Shown: positions 15,260 to 21,489 of the stretch, in pieces
Position numbering within the stretch: the first letter of the stretch is position 1
Layout: every line of letters starts with the position of its first letter
Source of the DNA: JBBRSC01 sp038245795
Lineage (GTDB): Bacteria > Actinomycetota > Acidimicrobiia > Acidimicrobiales > Microtrichaceae
Reading direction: 5' to 3'
Assembly: GCA_038245795.1 (NCBI GenBank)
Contig: JBBRSC010000022.1
Coordinates: forward strand, 1 to 21,489
Length of the DNA stretch: 21,489 nt
The notes under the pieces: model-generated
What the model saw: only the letters and a program-made list of their open reading frames with translations
The model's database searches: none
Told to the model about the DNA's origin: nothing
Position numbers and translations under genes: made by a program

Positions 15260-16114
15260 CTACCAGAGCTCGTCGGTGTAGGTGTCGGTGCCGATCACGG
15301 TCGGAATGAAGCCGGCCGCCAGGTTGACCGTCGCCAGGCCACTGGCATTCACGGCGTCGGAGAAGGTGTGGATCCGGTCCCAGCATTGCTCGGGATCACA
15401 CTCAATGAATGCCAGGAACATCGATCGCTGAGGAGTCCCCGGACCGGAGCCCAACGGCATGGGCGCCTGTTCGCCTTCGGGGAGTCGTGGGATGATCGGC
15501 CGCCACATCGAGACGATGGCAACGGGGCTGTCGGGCCCGAGCAGGATGTCTCGTCCTGTCTCTGCGAACCACTCGTTGAGTGAGGGATGCTTCACGCCCT
15601 CAGCGCGATCGACATGGATGGAGACGAGCCCGCTATATCGATGATCGAGCGCCAACTCGACGGGAACTGGGTCGGCGTCACGGTAGAAATCCTGTTGATG
15701 GGTGTAGAGCGCTGTATGGGCATGGGTCCGCTCGTCGAAGCCGCGACCGCCGCTGTAGAGACGATGAACCTGCGCGGTCGACCAGCTGAAACATTCGGCT
15801 TCGTGGTGTCGATGCACCCAGTAGGTCGCCAGATAACTGCCGGCGTCGATGGGCGAGGCCACCGTGGCGTCGCCCGGGAAACGGAGATTCTTCAGCCGGC
15901 GTGTCGCTACCCATCGACCACCGGCGAACAACCACGGACCGATCATGCAACCTGCATAGAAATGATCTCGCTCGTACCAGCGGTTGTACGCCACCTCATG
16001 GCCACGTTGAGGATCGACGAGCGTGTAGAGCATGGCGCCCAGCTCCACCCCGGCATCGAGCGGCGCTTCCTCGGGGGCAGAGTCGGTGGGCTTGGCATCG
16101 GGAGCAACGGTCAT
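15260..16114 (-). CDS. Uncharacterised protein, possible duplicated EthD/alpha-beta-barrel fold
   Basis: I do not recognise a named family in this 284-residue protein. Two related segments can be aligned by eye: 26-72 (GAMLYTLVDP...YNRWYERDHFYAGCMIGPWLFAGGRWVATRR) and 161-206 (SGLVSIHVDR...NEWFAETGRDILLGPDSPVAIVSMWRP). Both run strand, N-x-W-[YF]-E-x-D/G, then G-P, then strand and Arg. This recalls dimeric alpha/beta-barrel (EthD-like) domains found in aromatic and steroid degradation, here possibly as a tandem pseudo-dimer. The first 20 residues are acidic and disordered-looking. The ATG has no Shine-Dalgarno but a TACGGT box lies 8 nt upstream, suggesting a leaderless message. It is divergent from the SDR gene across a 55-base gap containing an inverted repeat, so the two may be co-regulated. 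Confidence 0.7.
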   Translation of the reverse strand: MTVAPDAKPTDSAPEEAPLDAGVELGAMLYTLVDPQRGHEVAYNRWYERDHFYAGCMIGPWLFAGGRWVATRRLKNLRFPGDATVASPIDAGSYLATYWVHRHHEAECFSWSTAQVHRLYSGGRGFDERTHAHTALYTHQQDFYRDADPVPVELALDHRYSGLVSIHVDRAEGVKHPSLNEWFAETGRDILLGPDSPVAIVSMWRPIIPRLPEGEQAPMPLGSGPGTPQRSMFLAFIECDPEQCWDRIHTFSDAVNASGLATVNLAAGFIPTVIGTDTYTDELW

Positions 16115-16122
16115 GGTCGGCT

Positions 16123-16128
16123 ACCGTA
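16123..16128 (-). promoter_or_regulatory. Putative -10 box of a leaderless promoter
   Basis: On the minus strand this reads TACGGT, ending 8 nt before the ATG at 16114, which lacks a Shine-Dalgarno. The inverted repeat at 16130-16144 lies immediately upstream, between where -35 and -10 would be. Confidence 0.42.
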
Positions 16129-16129
16129 C

Positions 16130-16144
16130 CTGACGACCCGTCAG
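16130..16144. promoter_or_regulatory. Perfect inverted repeat in a divergent promoter, candidate operator
   Basis: CTGACG-ACC-CGTCAG is a perfect 6-3-6 inverted repeat in the 55-base gap between the divergent starts at 16114 and 16170. Bound protein would cover the -10/-35 region of the minus-strand gene and probably that of the SDR gene. The size fits a TetR-, MarR- or GntR-type dimer. No regulator gene lies in the window. Confidence 0.5.
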
Positions 16145-16169
16145 ATCTGCGGGGACGCGAAGGGGAGAC

Positions 16170-16928
16170 ATGACACAGCGGTTCGACGGATCCATCGCGA
16201 TCGTGACAGGCGCGGCTTCGGGAATGGGCCGCGCCACGGCGCTGCGGCTCTCGTCCGAGGGGGCAGCCATTGCAGCCATCGACCTCAATGCCGATGGCGT
16301 CAGCAATGTCGTCACTGAGATCGCAGACGCTGGTGGTCGCGCGATTGCCATCACCGCCGACATCTCGTCGCGTACGGCCTGCCACGAGGCGGTGGCGCGC
16401 TGCGTCGCCGAGTTGGGAACGCCAACGCACCTTGCCAACGTTGCGGGCGTACTGCGGGCAGCACACGTCAAGGACGTGACCGAAGCCGAGTTCGATCTGC
16501 TCTTCGGTGTCAATGTGGCCGGGACGTTCTGGATGTGTCAGGCCGCCCTCGCCGAAATGGTGGCTGCGGGACGGGGCAGCATCGTGAACATTGCCTCAAA
16601 CGCGGGCCTCATGGGCACCGCGTACACGACGGCCTATAGCGCCTCGAAGGGTGCGGTTGTGAACATGACCCGGTCGCTGGCGATGGAATTCGTCAAGACC
16701 CCAGTGCGGATCAACTGTGTTGCACCTGGTGGGGTCGTGACTCCGATGACCTCGGGCGCAGTGATGCCCGATGATGTGGACTGGAAGTTGATGGCGGCCT
16801 ATGTCGGGTTCCGCCCGATGGCCGATCCGTCGGAGTTGGCGTCGGTGATCGCCTTCGTGTTGTCTGACGAAGCGCGGCAGATGCACGGCTCGATCGTGTC
16901 GGCAGATTCGGGCCTCACCGCCGGTTGA
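16170..16928 (+). CDS. Short-chain dehydrogenase/reductase (classical SDR)
   Basis: This 252-residue NAD(P)-dependent oxidoreductase carries all classical SDR elements. TGAASGMG (13-20) is the nucleotide-binding loop. Asp38 after the second strand (AIDLN) favours NAD(H), and Asp64 is in TADIS. NVAG stands at 90-93 where most members have NNAG. The catalytic tetrad is Asn115 (GVNVAG), Ser143 (NIASNAG), Tyr156 and Lys160 (YSASK), followed by the family motif VAPGGVVTPM. The C-terminus (DSGLTAG) is typical. A strong ribosome site (AAGGGGAG) lies about 5 bases before the ATG. It is divergent from the uncharacterised gene at 16114 and 45 bases upstream of the S1 gene. Substrate cannot be read from sequence; 3-oxoacyl, steroid or alcohol substrates are all possible. 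Confidence 0.93.
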   Translation: MTQRFDGSIAIVTGAASGMGRATALRLSSEGAAIAAIDLNADGVSNVVTEIADAGGRAIAITADISSRTACHEAVARCVAELGTPTHLANVAGVLRAAHVKDVTEAEFDLLFGVNVAGTFWMCQAALAEMVAAGRGSIVNIASNAGLMGTAYTTAYSASKGAVVNMTRSLAMEFVKTPVRINCVAPGGVVTPMTSGAVMPDDVDWKLMAAYVGFRPMADPSELASVIAFVLSDEARQMHGSIVSADSGLTAG

Positions 16929-16964
16929 GGCAACCGATGGGCGCTGGCCTGGATCGCGCGGCAA

Positions 16965-16975
16965 ACTCATTGAGT
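16965..16975. promoter_or_regulatory. Perfect palindrome overlapping a GTG start
   Basis: ACTCA-T-TGAGT is an 11-bp perfect palindrome whose right arm runs into the GTG start codon at 16974. No Shine-Dalgarno or TANNNT box is visible here, so it may be a protein-binding site over the start region, or chance. Confidence 0.28.
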
Positions 16976-18272
16976 GGACGATTTCGCTGAACCAACCCCG
17001 GATCTCGATGCTCCGCCACCGCCAACGCTGCGGGATTCGGGGGTCGTCGATGAACTGGTCGAAGTCGAAGCCGATGAAACGGCCGAGGTCGTCGCCGATG
17101 AGCCAGTCGAAGCCGTCGCCGATGCGGACGCCGAACCGCTGACGGAGCTTCCGACCGGAGCGGTCGGCGCAGCGCTCGTCGACGAACCGGTCGAACTCGT
17201 CATCGACGAGGCTGTTGAACACGCTCCCGCCATCGGTGATGCGGGTCCGCTTCACACGCCGCCATCCACGGCGCCCATTCCGGCTCACCTTCCGAAGATC
17301 GTCTTCGTCGATGTTGTGACGGCGAATTCTGATGAGATCGAGGTCAAATTGGCCGATGGTCGTTCGGGAGTGATCGCTCGCCGCGATGCCATTGTGGATT
17401 TCCCGATGTCCCCCGGTGCGTCGATCGAGGCAGCTGTGCTGGCCCGTACCGATGCCGCTGGCCGCGTCATGCTCAGCCAGAAGTGGGCACATCAGCAACG
17501 GGCTTGGGAACAGATCGACAAGGCCCGCGCCGAGGGCACGCCGATGATCGGCGTGCCACGTCGAGAGGTCAAGGGTGGAGTGGTCGTTGAATTGGCGGGG
17601 CTGCGGGCCTTCATGCCCGCCTCGCACAGTGACCGGCCAGCCGGCTCGGACCTCAGCGCCATGTTCGGCCAAGAACTCGAAGTGGCTGTGCTGGAAGTCA
17701 ACCGTGCGGCCGACCGCATCGTTGTCTCCCGACGCGATCTTGTTCGGCGCCAACGACGCGCCTCTGAGAAGGCGGCCTTTGGCTCACTTCTCGTCGGATC
17801 GATCGTCACCGGCAAGGTCTCAAACTTCTTGGAGTTTGGAGTGCAGGTCAATTTGAGCGACGGGGTGCGTGGGCTCGTGCATCGCTCGGAGCTGTCATGG
17901 AGTCGCGTCATCGATATGTCCGCGCTCGTCGCTGTTGGTGACGAAGTGTCCGTCAAGGTGCTCGAAGTGAACCGATCCAAGCGGCGGGTCGGGTTGTCGA
18001 TGCGCCAGACCCAGGCCGACCCGTTGGCCGGGGTGACGGTGGGCGATATCGATTCCGCCGTGATCACATCGGTTGTCGAGTACGGGGCCTTCGCCCGGAT
18101 GGTCACGTCTGGGGCCGAAGGGCTGATCCACCAATCGGAGCTGACCGAGCAATTCGGACTGCGCCCCGATCAGGTGGTCATGACGGGCGAAGAGGTTGCT
18201 GTGAAGGTGCTCGATATCGATCTGAAGAAGCGTCGCCTCGGCCTGTCGGTCCGCCAAGCGGTTCTCTCCTGA
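16974..18272 (+). CDS. S1-domain RNA-binding protein, ribosomal-protein-S1-like paralogue
   Basis: This 432-residue protein has four S1-type repeats after a 105-residue acidic, Pro/Ala/Val-rich tail. The repeats lie at about 108-170, 190-255, 272-346 and 354-428. The third (GSIVTGKVSNFLEFGVQVNL...GLVHRSELSW) and fourth (DIDSAVITSVVEYGAFARM...GLIHQSELTEQ) are canonical RNA-binding domains. The first two are divergent but follow the order seen in actinobacterial RpsA. The tail contains imperfect repeats of VEAVADE-type units. It probably binds mRNA or the ribosome. The divergent first repeat and the acidic tail suggest a paralogue rather than the housekeeping S1. A stop codon directly precedes the GTG in frame, so no earlier start exists. 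It may be read through from the SDR gene 45 bases upstream. A hairpin follows. Confidence 0.87.
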   Translation: MDDFAEPTPDLDAPPPPTLRDSGVVDELVEVEADETAEVVADEPVEAVADADAEPLTELPTGAVGAALVDEPVELVIDEAVEHAPAIGDAGPLHTPPSTAPIPAHLPKIVFVDVVTANSDEIEVKLADGRSGVIARRDAIVDFPMSPGASIEAAVLARTDAAGRVMLSQKWAHQQRAWEQIDKARAEGTPMIGVPRREVKGGVVVELAGLRAFMPASHSDRPAGSDLSAMFGQELEVAVLEVNRAADRIVVSRRDLVRRQRRASEKAAFGSLLVGSIVTGKVSNFLEFGVQVNLSDGVRGLVHRSELSWSRVIDMSALVAVGDEVSVKVLEVNRSKRRVGLSMRQTQADPLAGVTVGDIDSAVITSVVEYGAFARMVTSGAEGLIHQSELTEQFGLRPDQVVMTGEEVAVKVLDIDLKKRRLGLSVRQAVLS

Positions 18273-18275
18273 CGC

Positions 18276-18297
18276 ACATCCCGGCCAAAAGGGATGT
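18276..18297. terminator. Bidirectional hairpin between the S1 gene and purU
   Basis: ACATCCC (18276-18282) pairs perfectly with GGGATGT (18291-18297) around an 8-base loop containing AAAA. It starts four bases after the S1 stop and its right arm touches the purU stop, so it can serve both convergent genes. There is no T-run. Confidence 0.5.
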
Positions 18298-19139
18298 CAG
18301 TCGAAGACGACGGTGCGGTTGGCGTAGGCGAGCACTCGATGCTCGAGATGCAATTGAACGCTGCGCGCCAACACGATCATCTCGAGGTCGCGACCGCGTT
18401 GCACCAGCCGGTCGACATCATCGCGATGACTCACTGCGGTGACGTCCTGGCAGATGATCGGTCCCTGATCGAGATCCGACGTTGCGTAGTGGGCGGTGGC
18501 GCCGATCAACTTCACACCTCGGTCGTAGGCCTGGTGGTACGGCTTGGCACCAAGGAAGGCCGGGAGGAACGAGTGATGGATGTTGATGATCCGATGCCGG
18601 AACCGCTCGCAGATCTCGCTTGGGAGGATCTGCATGTAGCGCGCCATCACGATCAGGTCGGGCTCGATCTGATCGAGCGTCGACAGTAACTTGCCGTGCT
18701 GCTCGGATCGACGGTTCGGGTCCACCGGCAGGTGGATGAACGGAATGTTGAAACGTGCGGCCGCATCGGCATGTGTGTCGTGGTTGGAGATGACCGCCGC
18801 AATGTCTGCCGGCAGATCGCCCATGGCGGAGCGGGCCAGCAGATCGTGCAGGCAGTGCCCCTGTTGTGACACGAGGATTGCCAGGCGTTGACGCACCTCG
18901 CCGGTCACGACGTTCCAGTTCATCGACAGGTTGGCGGCGAGCGGTGCAAAATCAGCGGTGAATGCCGAGGTCTCCACCCACGACGGCAGATCGAACTCGA
19001 CTCGTTGCAGGAATCGTCCGTGGGTGCGGTCGGCATGCTGGTCGGCGTGGATGATGTTCCCACCACGGTCGTGGATGAAGGTGGCGACCTTCGCCACGAT
19101 GCCCGGCTGATCGGGACACGACAACAACATCACTGCCAT
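18297..19139 (-). CDS. purU: Formyltetrahydrofolate deformylase
   Basis: It hydrolyses 10-formyltetrahydrofolate to formate and tetrahydrofolate, balancing one-carbon pools and supplying formate for purine synthesis. The 280-residue protein has an N-terminal ACT domain (1-75, LLSCPDQPGIVAKVATFIHDRGGNI) and a C-terminal formyltransferase-like domain. Its diagnostic motifs are VMARYMQILP (164-173), INIHHSFLPAF (185-195, with Asn187 and His189) and GATAHYATSDLDQGPII (213-229, with Asp224). The frame is open to 19187, but the ATG at 19139 gives the standard N-terminus. It has no Shine-Dalgarno, and a TACGAT box lies 7 nt upstream, so translation is probably leaderless. Its stop lies in the hairpin shared with the S1 gene. 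Confidence 0.96.
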   Translation of the reverse strand: MAVMLLSCPDQPGIVAKVATFIHDRGGNIIHADQHADRTHGRFLQRVEFDLPSWVETSAFTADFAPLAANLSMNWNVVTGEVRQRLAILVSQQGHCLHDLLARSAMGDLPADIAAVISNHDTHADAAARFNIPFIHLPVDPNRRSEQHGKLLSTLDQIEPDLIVMARYMQILPSEICERFRHRIINIHHSFLPAFLGAKPYHQAYDRGVKLIGATAHYATSDLDQGPIICQDVTAVSHRDDVDRLVQRGRDLEMIVLARSVQLHLEHRVLAYANRTVVFD

Positions 19140-19146
19140 GGCGACG

Positions 19147-19152
19147 ATCGTA
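19147..19152 (-). promoter_or_regulatory. Putative -10 box of the purU leaderless promoter
   Basis: Minus-strand TACGAT ends 7 nt before the purU ATG at 19139. No ribosome-binding site is present, so the transcript probably begins at the start codon. A weak TTCGAC lies 15 bp further upstream. Confidence 0.5.
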
Positions 19153-19186
19153 CCGGCTGATCTCGATGTCGAACCGCGAACGTGCA

Positions 19187-19203
19187 ACCACCTCTGGGGT
19201 GGT
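19187..19203 (-). terminator. Hairpin downstream of the SnoaL-like gene
   Basis: ACCACC and GGTGGT pair perfectly around a five-base loop (TCTGG). The stem lies 26-42 bases past the SnoaL-like stop on the minus strand and upstream of the purU promoter, a sensible place to end the P450 transcript. No T-run is present. Confidence 0.4.
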
Positions 19204-19228
19204 CAGACGTGCGCAGTTGGGGCCTGAC

Positions 19229-19624
19229 TCAGCCGAAGCGGAGTTGCTCGACCTGCCAGTACGCGCGGAGGGCGATGAGCAGCCCCTCGGTATTCGTCCG
19301 GTAGGTGAACACCCCGTCAGTGTGAACCACCGTCCCGTCAGCCAAGGTGGTCGTAATGGTCCCCACGTTCGCGATGTCGTCGCCGCATGCGTAGGACGAG
19401 GTGATGGAGAAGCGGACCTGATTGGGAGCGATCACCGTGTCGTAGAAGGCGCCAATCGCGTCCAGTCCGCAGTGGCCGAGGCCCGTCGGATCCAACGTTG
19501 ACACCCCGATCGGGTCCTCGACAACAGCATCGGGTGCAAAGAGCGCCAACCAGCCCGCTCGGTCGCCAGATTCCACCGCCTGCATCGACGCCCGGGAGGC
19601 GGCCTGGGCGCGCTGCTCGGTCAC
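19229..19624 (-). CDS. SnoaL-like / ketosteroid-isomerase-fold protein
   Basis: The 131-residue protein follows the NTF2-like ketosteroid isomerase pattern: GDRAGWLALFAPDAVVEDPIG, then DPTGLGHCGLDAIGAFYD, then a C-terminal sheet ending ALRAYWQVEQ. The Asp in VEDPIG matches the proton-shuttling Asp38 of bacterial isomerases. The Asp in HTDGVFTY sits near the position of Asp99. By simple alignment the Tyr14 position appears to be Ser, so isomerase activity is uncertain. The GTG start overlaps the P450 stop (GTGA, 19621-19624), meaning the two are translated from one message. The frame is open further upstream, but that part reads antisense-like through the P450 gene. In this context it may act on, bind or process the P450 product. 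It could equally be a non-catalytic SnoaL-like protein. Confidence 0.85.
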   Translation of the reverse strand: MTEQRAQAASRASMQAVESGDRAGWLALFAPDAVVEDPIGVSTLDPTGLGHCGLDAIGAFYDTVIAPNQVRFSITSSYACGDDIANVGTITTTLADGTVVHTDGVFTYRTNTEGLLIALRAYWQVEQLRFG

Positions 19625-20925
19625 GTCGCGACCGGGGTGAAGCTGGCTTCCATCCTGGTGATCCCATTGATGAACGGGTTCATCAGGTACGTCGGTTCCG
19701 ACGATGCACGGATGTCGGGGAGCGCCTGGAACAGTTCCTCGAACATCACTCGGATCTCCCGCCGGGCCAGGTTCGCTCCGAGACAGAAGTGTGGTCCGCC
19801 GGCGCCGAAACCGACGTGATCGTTGGGGCTCCGTCGTACATCGAACGCGTACGGATTCTCGAAGTGGTTGGCATCGCGATTGGCCGATTCGTACCACATG
19901 ACGACCTTGTCGCCTGCGGCGATCTCGGTATCCCGAATGCGGGTGTCCTCGGTGGCGGTCCGACGGAAATGAACCACCGGGGTGGCGTAGCGGACGATTT
20001 CCTCGACGGCCGTCGGAATCACGTTCTCAAAGTCGTTCATCAGAATGTCGAGCTGATCCGGGTGCTTGGTGAAGAGGTGCAGGCCATGGGTGATGGCATT
20101 GCGGGTCGTCTCATTGCCAGCGGCCGACAGGAGAATGAAGAAGCTCGACATCTGGGTCGGATTGAGACGTTCGCCATCGACTTCGGCAGCCATGATTGCC
20201 GAGACGAGATCGTCCTTCGGATTGGCGAGTCGGTCCTCGCCGACTGCTTGGGCGATCGCCGCCATCTCGAGCACGGCACCGAGCAGCACGTCGAAAGAAT
20301 CGGTGGTGATGGCATCGCCGAGGATGATGTTGGTGCATTCGAAAATGCGCTCCCACTTGTCCTCGGGAATCCCCATCATGTCGCAGATGATCTCCAGGGG
20401 GAGCGGTGCCGCAAGCTCTCGCACGACATCGATGGTGCCCCGATCAGCGATCTTGGCGATGATCTTTCGGGCTCGGACCCGGACGTCGTCGTCGATACGA
20501 GCGACCATGCGGGGGGTGAACGCCTTGTTGACGATCAGGCGTGTCCGAGTGTGCTGCGGGGCGTCCATGTTGATGATGGAGCCCATGAATTCGGCGATCT
20601 CGATGGGAAGATCAGGGATGTTCGTTCCCTTTCCCGACTGGAAGAGCTCGGGGTGGCGTGAGACGTGCATGACATCGTCGAAGGTTGTGAGCGACCAGAA
20701 GCCGGGGCCTGCTGGGAACCCAGGAATGTCGGTTTCCGGAAGGAAGGCGATGGGGCGGTCCTCGCGGAACTTCTTCCACATGGCCTGACGACCATAGGAG
20801 CCGCCCGCATAGGCGGTCCCGCCGACGTAGTCGAGCGAGTCGAGATTGATCCCTGACGTATCGGGCCCGCTGGTATCGAGCGCTGAAAGCCCGGGTGCTG
20901 TATCGGTGTCAGATGAGTCAGCCAT
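19621..20925 (-). CDS. Cytochrome P450 (CYP124/125/142-like class)
   Basis: This 434-residue soluble bacterial P450 should hydroxylate a lipophilic substrate with electrons from a ferredoxin, and no ferredoxin gene lies nearby. The I-helix motif AAGNETTR contains Ala269-Gly270 and Glu272-Thr273. ExxR is Glu309-Arg312 (EEIVRY). The haem loop FGAGGPHFCLGANLA contains Cys381. The segment MWYESANRDANHFENPYAFDVRRSPNDHVGFG strongly recalls the mycobacterial cholesterol/lipid P450 group, but the substrate is inference. The frame is open to 21222. I chose the ATG at 20925 because a family-like N-terminus begins there and a TACGAT -10 box sits 9 nt upstream. A palindromic candidate operator lies further upstream. 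The SnoaL-like gene follows with a four-base overlap. Confidence 0.93.
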   Translation of the reverse strand: MADSSDTDTAPGLSALDTSGPDTSGINLDSLDYVGGTAYAGGSYGRQAMWKKFREDRPIAFLPETDIPGFPAGPGFWSLTTFDDVMHVSRHPELFQSGKGTNIPDLPIEIAEFMGSIINMDAPQHTRTRLIVNKAFTPRMVARIDDDVRVRARKIIAKIADRGTIDVVRELAAPLPLEIICDMMGIPEDKWERIFECTNIILGDAITTDSFDVLLGAVLEMAAIAQAVGEDRLANPKDDLVSAIMAAEVDGERLNPTQMSSFFILLSAAGNETTRNAITHGLHLFTKHPDQLDILMNDFENVIPTAVEEIVRYATPVVHFRRTATEDTRIRDTEIAAGDKVVMWYESANRDANHFENPYAFDVRRSPNDHVGFGAGGPHFCLGANLARREIRVMFEELFQALPDIRASSEPTYLMNPFINGITRMEASFTPVAT

Positions 20926-20934
20926 GCGCAGTCG

Positions 20935-20940
20935 ATCGTA
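20935..20940 (-). promoter_or_regulatory. Putative -10 box of the P450 promoter
   Basis: Minus-strand TACGAT ends 9 nt before the ATG at 20925, with no Shine-Dalgarno between. The palindrome at 20952-20965 overlaps where a -35 box would be. Confidence 0.42.
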
Positions 20941-20951
20941 GCGCCCGCAAT

Positions 20952-20965
20952 TGACTGATCGGTCA
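20952..20965. promoter_or_regulatory. TetR-type palindrome upstream of the P450 gene
   Basis: TGACTGATCGGTCA is palindromic at 12 of 14 positions (TGAC-y-GATC-r-GTCA), a form commonly seen for TetR-family operators. It covers the expected -35 region of the P450 promoter. Its last three bases are the stop codon of the upstream amidohydrolase gene. Confidence 0.48.
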
Positions 20966-21489
20966 GGTTGCGGAGGTTCTGCCTCTGAGCACCGTGCCGG
21001 CGCGTGCCCCAGTGTGCTCGCCGCGTTCGAAGGTGACCTCGCCCCCGACGATGGTGGATTCGTACCCGTGCGCACCCTGGACAAATCGCCCGGCGCCGTG
21101 AGGGAGATCGTGACGGAACGTCGGCAACGGCAGCGCCAGGCCATCCCAATCGATGAGGTTGATGTCCCCACGCATCCCGGGGCGGATCCTCCCGCGGTTC
21201 GATAACCCAAACAGCCCCGCACCCGCCGCGCTCAGCCGTTGGATGGCGCGCTCGATCGAACAGATCTGGCGTTCACGCACCCAATAGGTGAGGAACCACG
21301 TGGGTTGGCTGGCGTCGAGGATCTGCCCGACGTGGGCGCCGGCGTCGGCGAGGCCCATGACCACGTTGGGGTCGGCCAGCATCTCCTCGACCGCTCGGAG
21401 GTCCTGGTTCAGGAACGGGTAGTTGATGAGGACCCGACCGTCGCTCTCGAGCGACAGGTCCATGAACGCCTCGGCCACCGACACCCCGC
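20963..21489 (-). CDS. Amidohydrolase family protein (N-acyl-D-amino-acid deacylase type), C-terminal part
   Basis: About 175 residues are visible; the gene continues past the right edge and its start is not in the window. The motif VVMGLADAGAHVG matches the late metal-site Asp region of D-aminoacylase-type amidohydrolases. It is followed by the typical FLTYWVRER helix, IQRLSAAGAGLFGLSNRGRIRPGMRGDINLIDWD (the usual end-of-barrel segment with G-x-I-x-x-G-x-x-A/G-D) and a C-terminal beta part (VGGEVTFERGEHTGARAGTVLRG). These are zinc-dependent cytoplasmic hydrolases of N-acyl or cyclic amide bonds, and the actual substrate is unknown. The gene lies 37 bases upstream of the P450 gene on the same strand, so read-through is possible although a promoter candidate intervenes. 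Confidence 0.88.
   Translation of the reverse strand, partial: GVSVAEAFMDLSLESDGRVLINYPFLNQDLRAVEEMLADPNVVMGLADAGAHVGQILDASQPTWFLTYWVRERQICSIERAIQRLSAAGAGLFGLSNRGRIRPGMRGDINLIDWDGLALPLPTFRHDLPHGAGRFVQGAHGYESTIVGGEVTFERGEHTGARAGTVLRGRTSAT

Noticed and set aside
19498..20661. Plus-strand open frame of 387 codons opposite the P450
   Set aside because: It is an antisense shadow of a P450 with all motifs intact.
20926..21222. 99-residue extension of the P450
   Set aside because: It overlaps the amidohydrolase gene out of frame and does not look like a P450 N-terminus.
1..21489. tRNA genes
   Set aside because: No stretch with the GGTTCRANNCC T-arm pattern plus a matching acceptor stem was found on either strand by eye.

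Overview
The window is high-GC DNA packed with short-gapped genes on both strands. It looks like an actinobacterial chromosome segment, possibly from an Acidimicrobiia-like lineage. The reasons are an actinobacterial-type xylose isomerase, several starts lacking a Shine-Dalgarno but with a TANNNT -10 box 6-9 nt upstream (leaderless pattern), and a cytochrome P450/SDR/SnoaL accessory set. No rRNA or tRNA gene, CRISPR array, transposase or integrase was seen, so the taxonomic placement is inference.

Layout. Positions 1-294 hold no gene but contain two adjacent hairpins. A phytanoyl-CoA-dioxygenase-family gene (295-1185) and a small membrane protein (1243-1527) follow. They converge on a xylulokinase/xylose isomerase pair (xylA-xylB, 1561-4145, minus) whose stop and start codons share one base. 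A divergent single-pass membrane protein of unknown function (4268-5155) converges on a DUF347-type multipass membrane protein with an extra C-terminal helical domain (5215-6432, minus). Next are a PLP aminotransferase (6607-7710, minus) and a divergent Fe-type superoxide dismutase (7872-8450). The 3' end of the dismutase gene runs into a 20-bp tandem repeat array (8441-8572).

The most interesting unit is a two-gene minus-strand operon at 8579-13032. Its first gene encodes a lipoprotein-type sugar-binding-like solute-binding protein with no transporter genes beside it. The second, overlapping by ATGA, encodes a membrane sensor with a NIT-like periplasmic domain, HAMP, a GAF-like region, a degenerate GGDEF (SGAGF) and an intact EAL domain. 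The arrangement recalls the Vibrio NspS/MbaA pair, where a solute-binding protein controls a c-di-GMP enzyme, but with a different sensory module. A perfect 9-bp inverted repeat lies just upstream of its first start codon.

From 13134 onward come an SRPBCC protein, a P-loop-less sulfotransferase-like protein (13596-14561, minus), a serine-type dienelactone-hydrolase-like protein (14587-15237), and an uncharacterised protein with an apparent internal duplication (15260-16114, minus). The last is divergent from an SDR oxidoreductase (16170-16928) across a short promoter with a perfect inverted repeat. Then come a second-type S1-domain RNA-binding protein (16974-18272), purU (18297-19139, minus), an overlapping cytochrome P450 and SnoaL-like pair (19229-20925, minus), and the C-terminal part of a D-aminoacylase-type amidohydrolase running off the right edge (20963-21489, minus).

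Functionally the window combines xylose entry into the pentose phosphate pathway, oxidative-stress defence, formate and one-carbon supply for purine synthesis, c-di-GMP signalling, and a set of oxidoreductase/hydrolase genes consistent with lipid, steroid or xenobiotic turnover.
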